From positions 1 to 37,555 of the forward strand of contig JBBHKE010003501.1 in assembly GCA_037447655.1 (NCBI GenBank): DNA of 37,555 nucleotides, read 5' to 3'. Source of the DNA: Zygnema cylindricum. Taxonomy: Eukaryota > Streptophyta > Zygnematophyceae > Zygnematales > Zygnemataceae. This document shows, piece after piece, positions 19,200 through 30,849 of the stretch (the first letter of the stretch is position 1; every line of letters starts with the position of its first letter). A program made the position numbers and the translations under genes. The notes under the pieces were generated by a model that was not told the DNA's origin, searched no databases, and saw nothing but the letters and a program-made list of their open reading frames with translations.

Positions 19200-22100
19200 G
19201 TAAAAGCACTGCATGAGGAGAGATAGTATGGCGGAGCTTAGCAAGGGACTGAACCGCAAGGAGTGGTATTTGCAGAATGCTGGAGTGCCGGCTATTGGAG
19301 CAGCAGCTTGCTTCAGCATTACTATTGGAGGAAGAGTATCAGCAAAACGCTAGGTTTTTTCAGCACTGCCACCAAAATCCAGTAAGCTTTCTTCTGGGCC
19401 TGCCTGTGGGTCTCCATCAGATGGACTAATCACTGTGGCGCTTAAAATGTGATTGTGGTCTAGTAGCTGATGCCACATGAGCTGAACTTCTTATCAAATG
19501 CAAGTGAGTAGAGAAGTGATTCTGAAATGTCAGCATTCCAAGTTATTATTCAGCTTTGATGGTTTTGCTGGTCGCAATGCTTTGTCAGAGTTTCGGCTGT
19601 GTGTATTATGTGGCACTGTTGCTATTTTGCTGTCCATTCCTAGCTTCTGTAGAAACCAAACGCAGTGGTAGGATGTCTCTTGTTAGGCACTTTTACAATG
19701 TTGTGTTCCTTACTCTCAGGTCCAGGTGAACAAGTGACAAAAGGACTAGCAATTTCTAGCTGGACTTGATTCTAACTAGGAAGTAGATTGTGTTTGCAAT
19801 TTCAGGCTTTGGCTGGTATGGACATCTCTGAGATCTTTTTCCAACATATGACAGCACCTGGAATATTTTACGAATCGGAGTTTCTTTCACTACTGAAACG
19901 TCACCAGCGTGCAGTACATGGGAGTTCAGAGCTGGCAACGTTAAAGAAAGAGTTTAAGGCAGCAGCGGCCCAGGTCAGCCTCCTTCAGTGTGGGCAATAT
20001 GGCATTATGGTTCTAATATTAACTAGCTGGACCATAATGCTCATTGTCTAGTATGGTCTAAGTAAGCAATGGCTCATTTTCTAAAGGGGCTGGCGAAGTT
20101 ATGGGTGCAGCTGGAGACTCCTGAGGGTTTGAGTGACAGTGAAGAGGCAAACGAGATGCTAAACTGGCGGCACTTGAGCTTAGAATATTTGCAAATCTGG
20201 CAAAAGGCTCATAAGCCTTGTCGTCTTTTGGGAGATGCAGCATCAGGATGTCTGGTGGTTATTCGACACACTTCAGTATCTCTGTTGCGTGATCTTGATG
20301 ATGTGGAGCAGCTGCTGGAGCCTTCACACGGTGAGCTTTCTGTCTTAGAATGGGTGGCATTGTTGGTTCAGCCTAGATTTGATGACTAAAAACATTGAAC
20401 ATATTGTTCATAGCAAGATATTTCTTTTTTAGAGCATATTCAAACTATTTCTGGATATCAGTGAACCATCACTTAAACATGGTACACGGCGAATCTCGAT
20501 TAGTGTAAAGAATTTATTAGCATGGGGTTTATATTAGTGTTATTAATTCTGTTTCAGTTCCAAATTACATGACTAATTTTGAAACGTTAAAACAATCAGC
20601 GCTGAGAAAAAAATAATGTGTTATTAACGCTATTATGTGGTCAGAGGGCGGAAACTATCCTGCACTAGTGTTATTGCTAACAGCAATTCTTGGTGTGGTG
20701 AAAGCACGTAGGTTATATTCAACGCATCTATGTTAGGAAGGCGAGGTTTTTTTTGGATCCCCAATGGTTATTGGGTTTGGAATCCAGTATATAGCATAAT
20801 ATGATAGATTGTACAAGGACCTTATATTTAGTGGCTCAGAATGCTTTAAGCGGTAAAGTTGGATGCATGTTTGTTGGGTATGCCAGAGTTGAATTGTTGG
20901 GAAAACCCCCTTGAGGTCCCATGTCGAGTATACCAAAGATGGAAACTTTCATTGCTGATAATGTGTTTGTAACGTTTTTTGTTGTTTTTACTTTTGATTT
21001 GTAGCCTGTGGATTGTGGCACTACCTTTTTTGTGTGATATGGCACAAGTTATGGAAAGAAACTATTTGTGGATTAGCCCTTGCGGTTGCTTCACAATGGG
21101 AGAAAACATTGTGTCATTGGGGTTGCAATAATAGGCCGCTGTCCCTTTTCTGTGTTCTATAGTGCCGTCAATAATGTGATTAGATTTTTTGTTGTCTATT
21201 AATGAATGGACAATGAATTCTGGGAAAGGTAGTAACCTTGGTCTACTCCGTTCATGGAGCAAGCGTTGCCATCTCGGCGAAGTTGGCTCTTGACATTTTC
21301 TCAGGATTTTGTTGCCCTGCAGATATCTCAGTAGGAGAGGAGAAAGGTTTTTCGACTCCAACAATGCATTGGCAGAAATGCTCGAGTATCCTTCGCTTGC
21401 AGCTTGGCTCCCTTGCCATGGCTGCACTGGAAGTTGTCCAGCCAAACTCAGTCTCTCTCGTTGAGGTCCTTCTGCATATTCTAGAGGTTGGGTTCTCCGA
21501 GGGAAAACAGTATTCAAGTTGGCAAATTCAGGAAGAGGAACATCGTAAGCAACGTATGCGAGCTCGTCAGCTAACTGTAACTTTGAAGAGCCTTGTACGC
21601 TTAACTGGTGGATGGAAAACAGCCCTCGACAGCCTGGAAGCATGTCTGGAAACCTTGCAGTGGCCTTCTCCAAGTACCCAACTGCAGGAGGATCAAGCCA
21701 TGAAGTCTTGGAGGAACCCAGGAAGAAGTTGCTGGTTAACTCCGACATTATGGCAGATTGAAGGTGCACGGGCTCGTGCTGCTCGTGACTTAATGCTGCT
21801 TCTGGCCTACATTGCAGAGCAACCCTCTCAAGTAATTGTTCTTCGCGCTACATGTAAAACATGTTTGTCAGGTTTCTGCGTTTGCTGTTGGAATAAATCC
21901 ACATTTGCTGGACGGTGTGTATTGCAGCTAGTACATTAGAATTAATCATGATTATGGCAACTAGTGGTTGTGGGACGGGGATTTGTGGGAGCAGGTGGGA
22001 TTGAACTTTCGAGAGGCCAATCGTGTGCAGCTGCAGCTATTGCCACGTGCTCAGGAGCTTCTAGGAGTGGCCCAGCTGCAGCTCTGGCTGACTGAAACGA

Positions 22101-25100
22101 GGCCAATCGTGTCTCTTGATGACTGCCTATCTGGAATGTCTTCTCTTGGAATCGGTGAGCCTGTGAAGCTTACTGAGGTTTATAGAACCTTAGGGGATGC
22201 TCTTAGTCAGGTTTCAACCACAATTTCCGGAATTCAGAATGGTTTTGTCAATTTGAATAGCTTAGAATTTTTATCTTTGGGTTTTGTGAAGAACAAAATG
22301 TGTGCTGGAAATGCTTTTAAGAGCCGGGCTTTTTCAAATTTTCTTGGGCATTTGTGGAGTCTATAGATGGAGAAAAAGTCGCTTTTGCTGATGGAAGGTT
22401 GGAGGAGCGAAACCTTGCTAACCTCATCCTCAGTCCATGGCCTCATCAATTGGAGGCGAGGTCTCCTTCATCACTACAGCTTTGTCAAGCAGCCCGCCAG
22501 AGTAGCAGCTGCTTGCGTTGGGGTGAACCATCTGCAATGCCCGGGGTGATCCTTCCACTGTACTTGCAGCGGGCGACGCAGGTGGCTGATATGCTGATGA
22601 AGCATGGCCAGTCAGTGCATGTTGAGGTGCTGTATTTCAAAGACAACCGAACACTATGTTGCAGACTGCAAATATGTGAGCTTCAGTTCGTGGATGTTAG
22701 TGCGAGAAAGGATGTGTAGCCACGCGTAGGATTTAAGGGAGTGGAAGAGGACTGTTCTGAGGTTTGGCGGGGGAAGGGTTACAATGATTGGCCGGTGTGT
22801 TTTGTGCAGACCTTCTTATCTCACGCGGAGCGGCTCATGGACATAGGGCAATTCTGGCAGCCTGCAAATGCTGCTGAGCAAGCTGCTAAACAGAAGGCAG
22901 TTGCTGGGAGTGCATTTTTATTGGGGAGGGCAACATTAGCTGCTGCGAAACATGCAACAAGCAAAGATGTACCACGCTTGCATGCTCGTTCTGTGGCCTA
23001 CTTCTTCAGGTTGGTTAGGAATCAACCATGTTTCTATACTATGGTGCTGCACGCTGGTAGAGGTTGTGGCGCACAGAAGTTGACAATCTGGAGTGTCTTG
23101 CAGGGCGCTTGAAGGTGTAGGGAGTGGGCCCGACGCTGATCATTTTTGTGATCCTGGTCAAAACCAGCCTTCCACAGGCAAGTTCCCGCAACACTATTTC
23201 TCAGGCTAGGTTGAGCTTTGGAATTGGCAAGTGCACTACATTGAGTCTCACTTGTATAAGTTTTGCTATTCTCTCGTCGGAATTGGTGGAGTAAGCCTGA
23301 CGGACTGTTGTTTTGCTCTGGACAGACCTTCTCAACCGCCTGCACTACTTCAACTTTGTCATCGATTTATTCATGCGCCTTGGCCTTCCAGATGCTCGAC
23401 AGTTTGTCTATGCCTCTTTAAGAGAACTTGAGCAGGTTGATTCAAATTCTGAAACAGTCAACTTGAAAAATAGACACTGGAATAAAATTTTCGCTATGGC
23501 CCTCAAAGAGTTGCACTACGAGGAGGCCTTTTACGCTATATGGCATTGTCAGGACAGACAACTTCAGCGTGCATGTCTCATAAGTCTAATTGACTCGCTT
23601 TTTGAGCGTGGAAACTTCCAGGTAAGGCATCATTTAATTAGATTCACTATTTTACACTAGTTGATCAAGTGTTGAGGCACAAAGCAAACTATATCATTCA
23701 TTGCTGTCAGAGTAAAAGTATTGTCAGCATAAATGCGAAATCAGATGCCTGGCATATCTTTAGTGAGAGTGTTACGCTTAAATATATTTGTGTTTTTAAC
23801 TAAAGTAGAAAAGCATTATTGCATTGTTCACTCCTTTGGCCTTCATGTTTTTTTAAATTCATGTTGTTGCTTTGTTGTGGTTGGTGTGGAAGCAGCTACT
23901 TTGCGGGCGCCAACTACCTTATGGGAGTTTTGGCGCCATGGTCGGAGAGCAGCTTATGCACAAGGTAATTTGTATGTTTTCAGTATTCTTACGTTCTCAT
24001 TGGTGCAGTTATTGGTATTCGATGAAGTTTTTCGCGAGCCTTGAACACATTTCATTAGATAGTGTGATTATCATCCAAATTCCCGACTCTTTGCTGCCAA
24101 GATTTCTTATCTGAAACAATTGGTCGGTTTTTCAGATAGTCTAGAAGGTTCACAGTATCCAGCCCAAATCATGCCCTTGACAACAGGTCATTTGACTTGA
24201 CAACATGTCATCTGGCTTGTAACTTCTGGCAGGCGGAATACTCACCTGTAAATGTCAACCCGAATCCTTATGAAGTTCTCTATTCTTTCCACAACCAGCA
24301 CCATAATTGGCGTGATGCTGCCCTAGCCATGTACAAGCTTGCCAACCGCCTTAAGATAGAAGCCGGGGGCCTGGAAGCGCTGCAACAGCGTGAGCAGAGC
24401 CTGGCAGCCACACTCGCAGCACTGGAGCGCCTTCCCCCAAGAAATGCGTGGCTCACTTTGGAATTGACAGTCAGTGAGAGAATCAATGCGGGTGTTGCAT
24501 CCCCCAAAAAACGTCTGCGCGCCTCTGAAGAACTGCCGGCAACCACTTGTGAGCTGCTGCGTGCTGCCCTTTTTGCAGTGGATGATGAAGATGAGGCCAG
24601 TGTCTACAATTTCAGGCCGGATTTTGCATTGGCATGCCCTGTATTCTAGAATGTTGTAGTTTCAGAAGGTATCACTTTCTGTCTATGTAAGCCATGGTGC
24701 CTTACTGTGGAAAAACCAGCATCAAAGTCACCGCAGAAAGGAGATAAATGCCATGCAATCTATTTTACTGTTTGGTGACCATTTTTCTTCTACTGGTTTT
24801 AATTGAAGTGGAATGTTTTTTAGGTTCCTGTGGTGGGTTTAAGATCTGGGAGTTGTCAGAACTGGAGGCACGTTTTGCAGTGTAATTTGAAGGCTGTTAA
24901 TTGAAGCACGTAGAGAATTGTCGGGGCTACCTTTAAGGATGACCGTTTTACAATTGTGACTGAAGCTATAGCTGTTTATACATTCTCAGCCAATGTATAA
25001 AGCTCTTCTTGCCCTCTTCAGGTGACCTGTATATTTGCTTCCTAACATTTTTTCTGTATATTTACCATGGGTTGGATGGTAAAGCAAAGCGAACCACCAT

Positions 25101-27286
25101 TGTGAGCTATGAAGATGTTCAGAAAGAGCACACTCTCGCGGCTGCTCTGGTGCAACTGGCTTTCTCAGATACCAACCAACCTTGCCCCGGTTTGGTTCTC
25201 TCCACTCTCATAACTCACGTTACACTCACCTCTCTACGTTGCTACATTTCTCTCTTCAAGTTTTAGTTTGTTCTCTCCACACTTATGTCTCACTTACCAC
25301 TGACACCACGTCACCTCACCTCATCTCACTTCTCTCTTGAGTTCGGTTCTCTCCCGTTTTTGCCTCACTTTCATACTCAGACTCATTGAACTTCACTTCT
25401 CTCTTCAAATTTCAGTTCAACTTTCTTCTTACAAAGCTGAGGATTGAGAAGGGAGCTGACACTCCATGGACGGGACGGAGGGTGTGGAACATGCAGGTCT
25501 GATGCTGGGGCCCCAAGAGGCAGTCCATGCGCTGTTAAGAGCAGGCCTCTTTTCAGTCGCTCTCTCACTGACGTCCTCATTTTGGACTGGCTCTGCTCTC
25601 AATAGGTGCTCTTTCCCTGTTTCTCTGCCTCGTCACTCCCCCTATATACCTTGTTCAGAAGAGGAAGTGGGTAAGGGAAGGAGGGTAGGAGGGGAAGTGG
25701 GGGAGAGAGATGGATGGAAGATGCTGGGAGGGATAGGAGAGCTCGGATGTTAACTTCCACACCCTGCAATAGCCAGTCTTTACTTACAGGGACTTTCATG
25801 GTGTGATGGGCAGTCACCTGGAGGATATATTTCAAGCGACTGCGAGATATTGCTGCAGTGTACCGAGGTATGGGGCAGACAGTGAAGGAAAGGTTCCTTT
25901 TCCTTACTCTTGCTGATTGGTCATCTTCGTGGACCTCGAGGCTGGGTAGTACAGCGTGAATTGCTATTTGCGTTAAGAAATAATTATTTTACGGACTGTG
26001 TTATGGTTAGTAGTTCTATCTCTGGTTCAAGTGGGGTGGACAATTGAGAATTATGATGGTCCAAATGATGTGACGGTTGAATTGTGATTATAATTAGGAT
26101 TTCTATTTCCTGTTTAGAGGGCAGGAAAAACCGGGACGGTCTTAGTGTTACTAATGCTAATTCACGGTGTAGTTAAAATTCCTGACATGAATTTTCCTTT
26201 TTGCGATATTGCAGCTTTTCAAAACTAGCCGCCTCCCCTGCTCAATTTACTCCAGGAGAAACGTCGGTTGCTTGGCAACAACTGCGGGAACTACTGGTGG
26301 GACAATTTGTATTTGTTTCTAGCTCTAAATGGACCACACTCTTTTAGCACCTGCAAAAGAGGGATGCTTTAATCTGTGATTTTAGTCGGTGCATCTGTCA
26401 ATTGGAAGGAGATGGTATTCTCTGTTTTCGATTTTAAATTGCAAGACTGATCAACGTTTGTCACTCTTCTATGTGGATGCCCGCAGGAGAAATATGGGAA
26501 ACTAAATGGGCGTCTAAAGGACATTGTGGCCTCGACTGTTCTCATTGTTGACAAGAGAATCCAGTTGCCCCAATGGCTCGTTGGGATGTTCAAGGTTTTG
26601 TTCTAATATTTACCTTGTTTTGTTGAGCTCTGGCAATCACATGGAAGTGTAAAACAAATAGTTGTAACCTGGAGGCTGGCTATGCTTTGGCAGGATGGCC
26701 CCGCTGGAGATATCGCAAGTCTTTTGCGCATCTTTCTTAACGCCGACCTCATTGTGGATGCCACAACTTTGGCTCTGGAATTCCTTGAATCATCGTCTCG
26801 CAGGGTGAGATATGGTACTCAAATGTCAAGTCAAAAAGTTGTCGCATGCACGTCACGATAATGCAGGTGAGTAGTAGACTTTTTGATACAAATTAGGAAT
26901 CGGCGAAGTCATTTTTATTGACTTTCAAATGCATGACCTTGAACAGGGTCCATTATCAGCAGAAGTGCAGCGCCGAAAAACGTTAGGAAGTTCCTGGATG
27001 CCCTACTCCACTTTGAATTTGCTGCGATCTCGTCTTTTTGACTTGGCATTCAATGATCCGTCTGCCACTGATCTGAAAGCCCTTCTTGATTCCCTCGACG
27101 AGGCTTTGTGTGCACGCTTTAAGCAGGTGAAGTTCCCTCCTCCATACCCTGTCAGAAATATGTTTTGTCAGCTTGCATCTTTGTTCTTATGTCTCCCATT
27201 GACTCTGGCTTCATATGGTATCGATGCAGGTCAAGCTTGAGTCAGAAGACTTAAAGGCAATGTCCATGCCTGGGGGGCGTTTTTGA
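15206..27286 (+). CDS. NUP160: NUP160, nuclear pore Y-complex scaffold nucleoporin (about 25 exons)
   Basis: NUP160 is a subunit of the Nup107-160 (Y) complex that scaffolds the nuclear pore; in plants it is needed for normal mRNA export. The protein is an N-terminal beta-propeller followed by a helical solenoid, and both are visible. Exons by eye: 15206-15381, 17086-17180, (unresolved)-17609, 17793-17862, 17988-18148, 18575-18606, 18803-18913, 18983-19199, (unresolved), 19806-19973, 20111-20330, 21233-21831, 21995-22154, 22367-22626 or 22675, 22810-23009, 23104-23177, 23326-23621, 23896-23964, 24233-24599, 25085-25189, 25497-25605, 25790-25867, 26215-26296, 26487-26594, 26694-26804, 26947-27126, 27230-27286 (stop TGA). 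Where I list consecutive resolved exons, phases agree. Start ATG 15206 (MEVPLRPDLG) is the least certain part. Introns host several small mobile elements. No stops in resolved exons, so probably functional. Confidence 0.85.
15460..15681. mobile_element. CACCG-family inverted-repeat element in NUP160 intron 1
   Basis: Left end TACAAAGTGTATCGTTATTAG and right end ...CTTAACGATACACGGTCTA are diverged versions of the family TIR. Internally, GCCACGTCATTTGGAACTGA, ATTAGAATAACTAACACTAA and ACACTAATAATTCC match 37380-37460. About 222 bp, non-coding. It lies in the first NUP160 intron if exon 1 is correct, otherwise just upstream of the gene. Confidence 0.75.
15682..17085. other. Long first intron of NUP160 (rest), no gene
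   Basis: No convincing exon or RNA gene. A phrase AAGACAATTTNAAAGCTTT is repeated at about 16679 and 16711, and AGCTGTGTTTCA is tandem near 16732-16753. Confidence 0.5.
18481..18560 (+). repeat. tRNA-like sequence, possible SINE head, in a NUP160 intron
   Basis: AAAGTGGTTCAGGTGC resembles a tRNA A-box region, and GGTTCGGATCC at 18536-18546 matches the B-box consensus. CCAGG and CCTGG pair around an 8-base loop, like a T-arm. There is no closing acceptor stem, so this is not a tRNA gene; a tRNA-derived SINE or tRNA relic is the likeliest source. Confidence 0.45.
18575..18606 (+). CDS. NUP160: NUP160 32-nt micro-exon candidate
   Basis: The exon ending 18148 stops in phase 1 and the exon starting 18803 must begin in phase 0, so a piece of length 3n+2 is needed between them. 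The segment between GCAG at 18571-18574 and GTGAGT at 18607 is 32 nt and reads VSELHLARCYT across the joint, restoring the frame. Evidence is phase and splice consensus only. Confidence 0.5.
19806..27286 (+). CDS. NUP160: NUP160 helical-solenoid and C-terminal exons
   Basis: Recognisable NUP160 blocks in order: ISEIFFQHMTAPGIFYESEF (19806-19973); LQIWQKAHKPCRLLGDAASG (20111-20330); EEEHRKQRMRARQLTVTLKS and RAARDLMLLLAYIAEQPSQ (21233-21831, the largest exon); VQLQLLPRAQELLGV (21995-22154); LYLQRATQVADMLMKHGQS; LLGRATLAAAKHA; LNRLHYFNFVIDLFMRLGLP; LISLIDSLFERGNFQ; LLCGRQLPYGSFGAMVGEQL; NPNPYEVLYSFHNQHHNWRD; VASPKKRLRASEE; IVSYEDVQKEHTLAAALVQL; LLRAGLFSVALSLTSSFWTG; RIQLPQWLVGMFK; ADLIVDATTLALEFLES; SSWMPYSTLNLLRSRLFDLA. 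The C-terminal exon ends MPGGRF and stop. One joint (after 22626/22675) has two possible donors. The GC-AG intron at 23178-23325 is described separately. Confidence 0.88.
20483..20697. mobile_element. CACCG-family inverted-repeat element in a NUP160 intron
   Basis: Begins TACACGGCGAATCTCGATTA and ends near CAGCAATTCTTGGTGTG. The interior GGGGTTTATATTAGTGTTA followed by TTCAGTTCCAAAT aligns closely with the reverse complement of 15590-15650, so it is inserted in the opposite orientation to the intron-1 copy. It accounts for part of the unusually long intron 20331-21232. Confidence 0.8.
23178..23325 (+). other. NUP160: GC-AG intron of NUP160
   Basis: The upstream exon ends ...CCACAG and the intron starts GCAAGT, the classical GC variant of the U2 donor with otherwise perfect consensus; it ends TGGACAG. 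Phase 1 on the left needs two bases on the right, and the exon at 23326 begins AC and then reads LLNRLHYFNFV, so the frame confirms the joint. Confidence 0.75.
25950..26171. mobile_element. CACCG-family inverted-repeat element in a NUP160 intron
   Basis: Left TACAGCGTGAATTGCTATTTG and right AATGCTAATTCACGGTGTA are good inverted repeats, both bordered by TA. The interior GAGGGC and CTTAGTGTTA blocks align with the copy at 20640-20680. About 222 bp. It occupies most of intron 25868-26214. Confidence 0.7.
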
Positions 27287-27389
27287 CGTGTGGTACTGTC
27301 ACCTCGTGCATTCGCCTGGTATCCCAGGATGTATATCTTAAGCGTCGATTTTTTCTTCACATGGGCATCAACTCGAAGTGTACACCAGC

Positions 27390-27583
27390 AATAAAATGTT
27401 TGATCCCACTTTCACAGTATACCAGGCAATCAGCATACATTAGATTTCCAGCTGGCTGTTCCTCGTGTTGTTTCCCTTTCAATTTTTCATTTTTGCTAGT
27501 AGGTGGATTTGCAGAGCGTATTCAGGCGGTTTTAGTAGCTTTAATTGCGATCCAGTTGGGACTTTTGGGAGTCTGGGAATAAA
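27390..27583 (+). promoter_or_regulatory. Candidate polyadenylation signals of NUP160
   Basis: AATAAA occurs at 27390-27395 and 27578-27583, about 105 and 290 bases past the NUP160 stop. Plant signals are loose, so usage is unproven. Confidence 0.4.
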
Positions 27584-30500
27584 TCTTCCTACGCGTGACA
27601 TGTTCTATAGATGTTATTTTTCAATGGCGCCCACTAACTGGTGTGTATGGCTTGGCGTATGCTGATGATAGGCTGTGGTTTTAGCTCCTATGTTTAGATG
27701 AGAAGTACTTGTAGGTCGCCTTTTCAATTGCAACTGCGCCATTTGAACACCAATACACGTAACCATATTCAAAATGTTTAAGGGACTTTTAACTCAGGGC
27801 GTTGAGGGCAAAAATCGCAAAACATTTGGCGAATTGATTAGAGCTCCTCTCTTAACAGTTAGAATTACGTTTTATTTGACATTCAGCGAAAAGGGGGGGC
27901 TCGAAAGTTGTGTGAATGTGTTGTAGATGCAATGATTCAGTTGGTTGCGATTGCCATGACTTAGTGCAGCTTTATGAAAAGAAGAAGATGTTCGATGCCA
28001 CAGAGTTTAGTTATTTAAGAATGAGGACTAGGTCATCTGTTGTAAAATGTGCAAAAGAATCCTTCATTAAACTTAGACGGGTTTAACACGGGCAACTTCA
28101 GCTACCACATGCTGTATCTTGAACGACAGTGTAACTCAGACCTAGTACCACAACTTCAAGTGCAATTAAGAAGCATGGTTCTAGCAAACAATCGCTGATC
28201 CAAACATGGATAGTAAGAAGTCACTTCATTTTGTAACTGCTGATTTGCACCTATAAAATAGAGTGTACTAACTAAAAAGCTGATCGTCTGCTGTAAGGCT
28301 ATTGGCTGAAGAGGAGAATGCACAGATTCAACTGGAAAAATGAGCTTTAAATAACTGACTCTTGGATATTCCATTATTACTATTCAAATCCGTGTGGTGA
28401 CATCAGGGGTGAGATGACAGACCACGAAGTAATTTAAGGACAGAAACTAAACACCTTTAGCCTCCCATCGAGTGCACGAAACACTATTGACAACCAGGTT
28501 TTTTCCCTAACTGATATACCAGTGTCTTCCTCAAAAGTTCAACACAACACTAATCAAGGTGGAGATTAGAATGTCTTTGAACAGTGCATACTACAAACAT
28601 TTGTTGCTGGAAGACACCTTTCGTCAAAGTGGTGTCCACACATTAATGTAAGAAAAATATAATATCTTTGATGATAATCTTTGTTTAGAAAAGTAAATGA
28701 TTAAGACTTTATTTAAAAAGCGCGATGGTAAACCATCAGAATAAAAGGATAATGAAGGCCAACTGTAACACGATTTCAAACAACAAAAAGCTGGAAACAC
28801 TGAAAACCAAAAGACAAGCAAAAGGGAAATCAATAGAGGGACAAAACTCCATAAAAAACGGGACCAAAAGCCGAATAAAGCTACCAAAAACGAAGCAGAT
28901 CTACGCCAGTCAGGAACTCTTAGTGCTTTTGGACAGAAAAAAAAACGCAAGTTGGCACTTGGAGCGATTTTGATTATGGTTTATCTACAGCTAGAATGGA
29001 TCTCAAAATTTCCTCCGCTGGCTCAGCTTTGAAGTATCATTTTGGCCTTCGGTTTTTTCCCCCATGTGCTTAGACACTTTACCATCGAGAATTTTATTTA
29101 ATGGAGCTTTCTAGATTTTAGTAAGATGATAAAAAAAATGTCCAAATGAAGTTCAAATTTTGAAGCTTTGATTATGTACAGTTGCCATCAGAAGTAGAGC
29201 ACTTCTTTTCGTGGGAGCTGAAATGTCCCGCCTGGACCAATGACAGACAAGTAGGGCCTATCTCTGAGGCCCCACCTTACCCAATACAGGCCATCCTTGC
29301 AGATTATTGCAGCAGCCACACCACAATCACACGTGGATTCACACTATTCCAACCATAAACGAAAATGACGCGGAAACCCCATCATGCCATTAAAACAGCT
29401 GGGTGATCGGATTATGTATGCATTCACCAGTGTAGGACAACTGGAGTTTCATGTCTTATCTGTCTCCTAACCAAAGATTTGAAATATTTATCGATTCGAG
29501 GATTCATCGCATTCTACAGTTTGTTACAAATAATTTGCCATATATGGTGGCTTACTTCTGAAATTTCATGCTATGAGCATATATACACACAGAGTCCTCC
29601 TCCACTTTCAAAACTCGTACTGAACCTTCGAGGACTTTTTGCAATGAAACGTGATTTGTACCTTCTGCTTTCTTTATCTGCCAGTCTGGTTATCGGTTAT
29701 TGATAACCCTGAAATTACCGATTACCAAACACTGAAAAAAAAATGTGGCAAATATGAAACCGTAAAGACAACAGCCACAGTAACACTGATGGTAAGCATT
29801 GTTCATCCCAAATTGCTCCTCGCCATAGAAGCTCGTTTGTTTTCTTTATATAAAAACCATCACTGTGGCAAAACCACAATATCGAAAAACATCGGTATTT
29901 TTAGTCCTCGTTCTAAAAGCTAAGGACAATGCCACACCAGCAGGTCTATAAATAAATCATAATATTATACTATGGGGGGTCTACATACAGCCTACATGAT
30001 TACAATAGCCAATTAACGACTCAAATAGTTGACAGTCGCATACCGCGTTTTGAAAGTATCCTGTAACAATTCTGTTCAAACAGGATACTGTAAGATGTAC
30101 AAAAACTCTCCTGTCCGACTATCCTTAAACCTCCTCCAACAATAAAGAATGAATAAAAGATAGTCATGAAGATGCCATGACTATAATGCAATGTGTTCGA
30201 GACAGCTTTGATCTGTAAAAACAAAGGCACACAAAAATATATCAGTATTCAAAAGTCAAGAATTGATGACTTCATTGCTTTTGTACATGAATAACAGGAG
30301 AACAGAAATGCCATACCCAAAAACAGATTTCAATCGGGCTGAAAATCTAATAAAATCTATTTACATTATATATTATTGGATGTATGACAAAATAAATGAC
30401 CACTCACTTACGGAACGGTTAAGTCTGAATACACTAGTTTTTTTAAATGATAACACAAATTGAGACCAACAGCAACACACTTGCCATGACACAACTTCTA

Positions 30501-30849
30501 CTCGACTCTATTTCCATTTCAGAGGACGTGACAGTCTTTCTAAGCTACTGCCAAGTTTCACCATATCCCCAAATATTGCGCCAAAATATAATGGATAAAC
30601 AGCAAAACAAAACTCTTAAATATTTTGAGATAAAAAATGTTGTGACCAACACGATATCTCACAAACACGAAAAACAAAAAAAAACTCTCCTCGCAACAAG
30701 CCAAAGCCGAAACTCCCGAACAATGCTCATGCACAAAAACAGTCCAATAAACATCCAAGAAGCCTGAAACTGCTAACTGCCCTGCAATAACCAGCTTTTC
30801 CAGGATACCTTTTTCAAACAATTTTGGAAAACAACATAAAATTCCGTCA
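27584..30849. other. Intergenic region between convergent genes, no gene seen
   Basis: The two genes end tail to tail around this 3.3-kb stretch. Several open frames of 60-108 codons exist on both strands (for example 28624-28950 minus, 30447-30767 plus) but have biased, low-complexity composition and no recognisable family. The first part on the plus strand and the last part on the minus strand probably hold 3' UTRs. Confidence 0.6.

Noticed and set aside
22741-23112. Upstream extension of the NUP160 exon from 22741
   Set aside because: The frame is open upstream, but a good acceptor TTTTGTGCAG at 22809 fits better; the extension has no homology I recognise.
27283-27665. Two overlapping plus-strand frames after NUP160
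   Set aside because: They lie in the probable 3' UTR, have no family match, and contain AATAAA signals.
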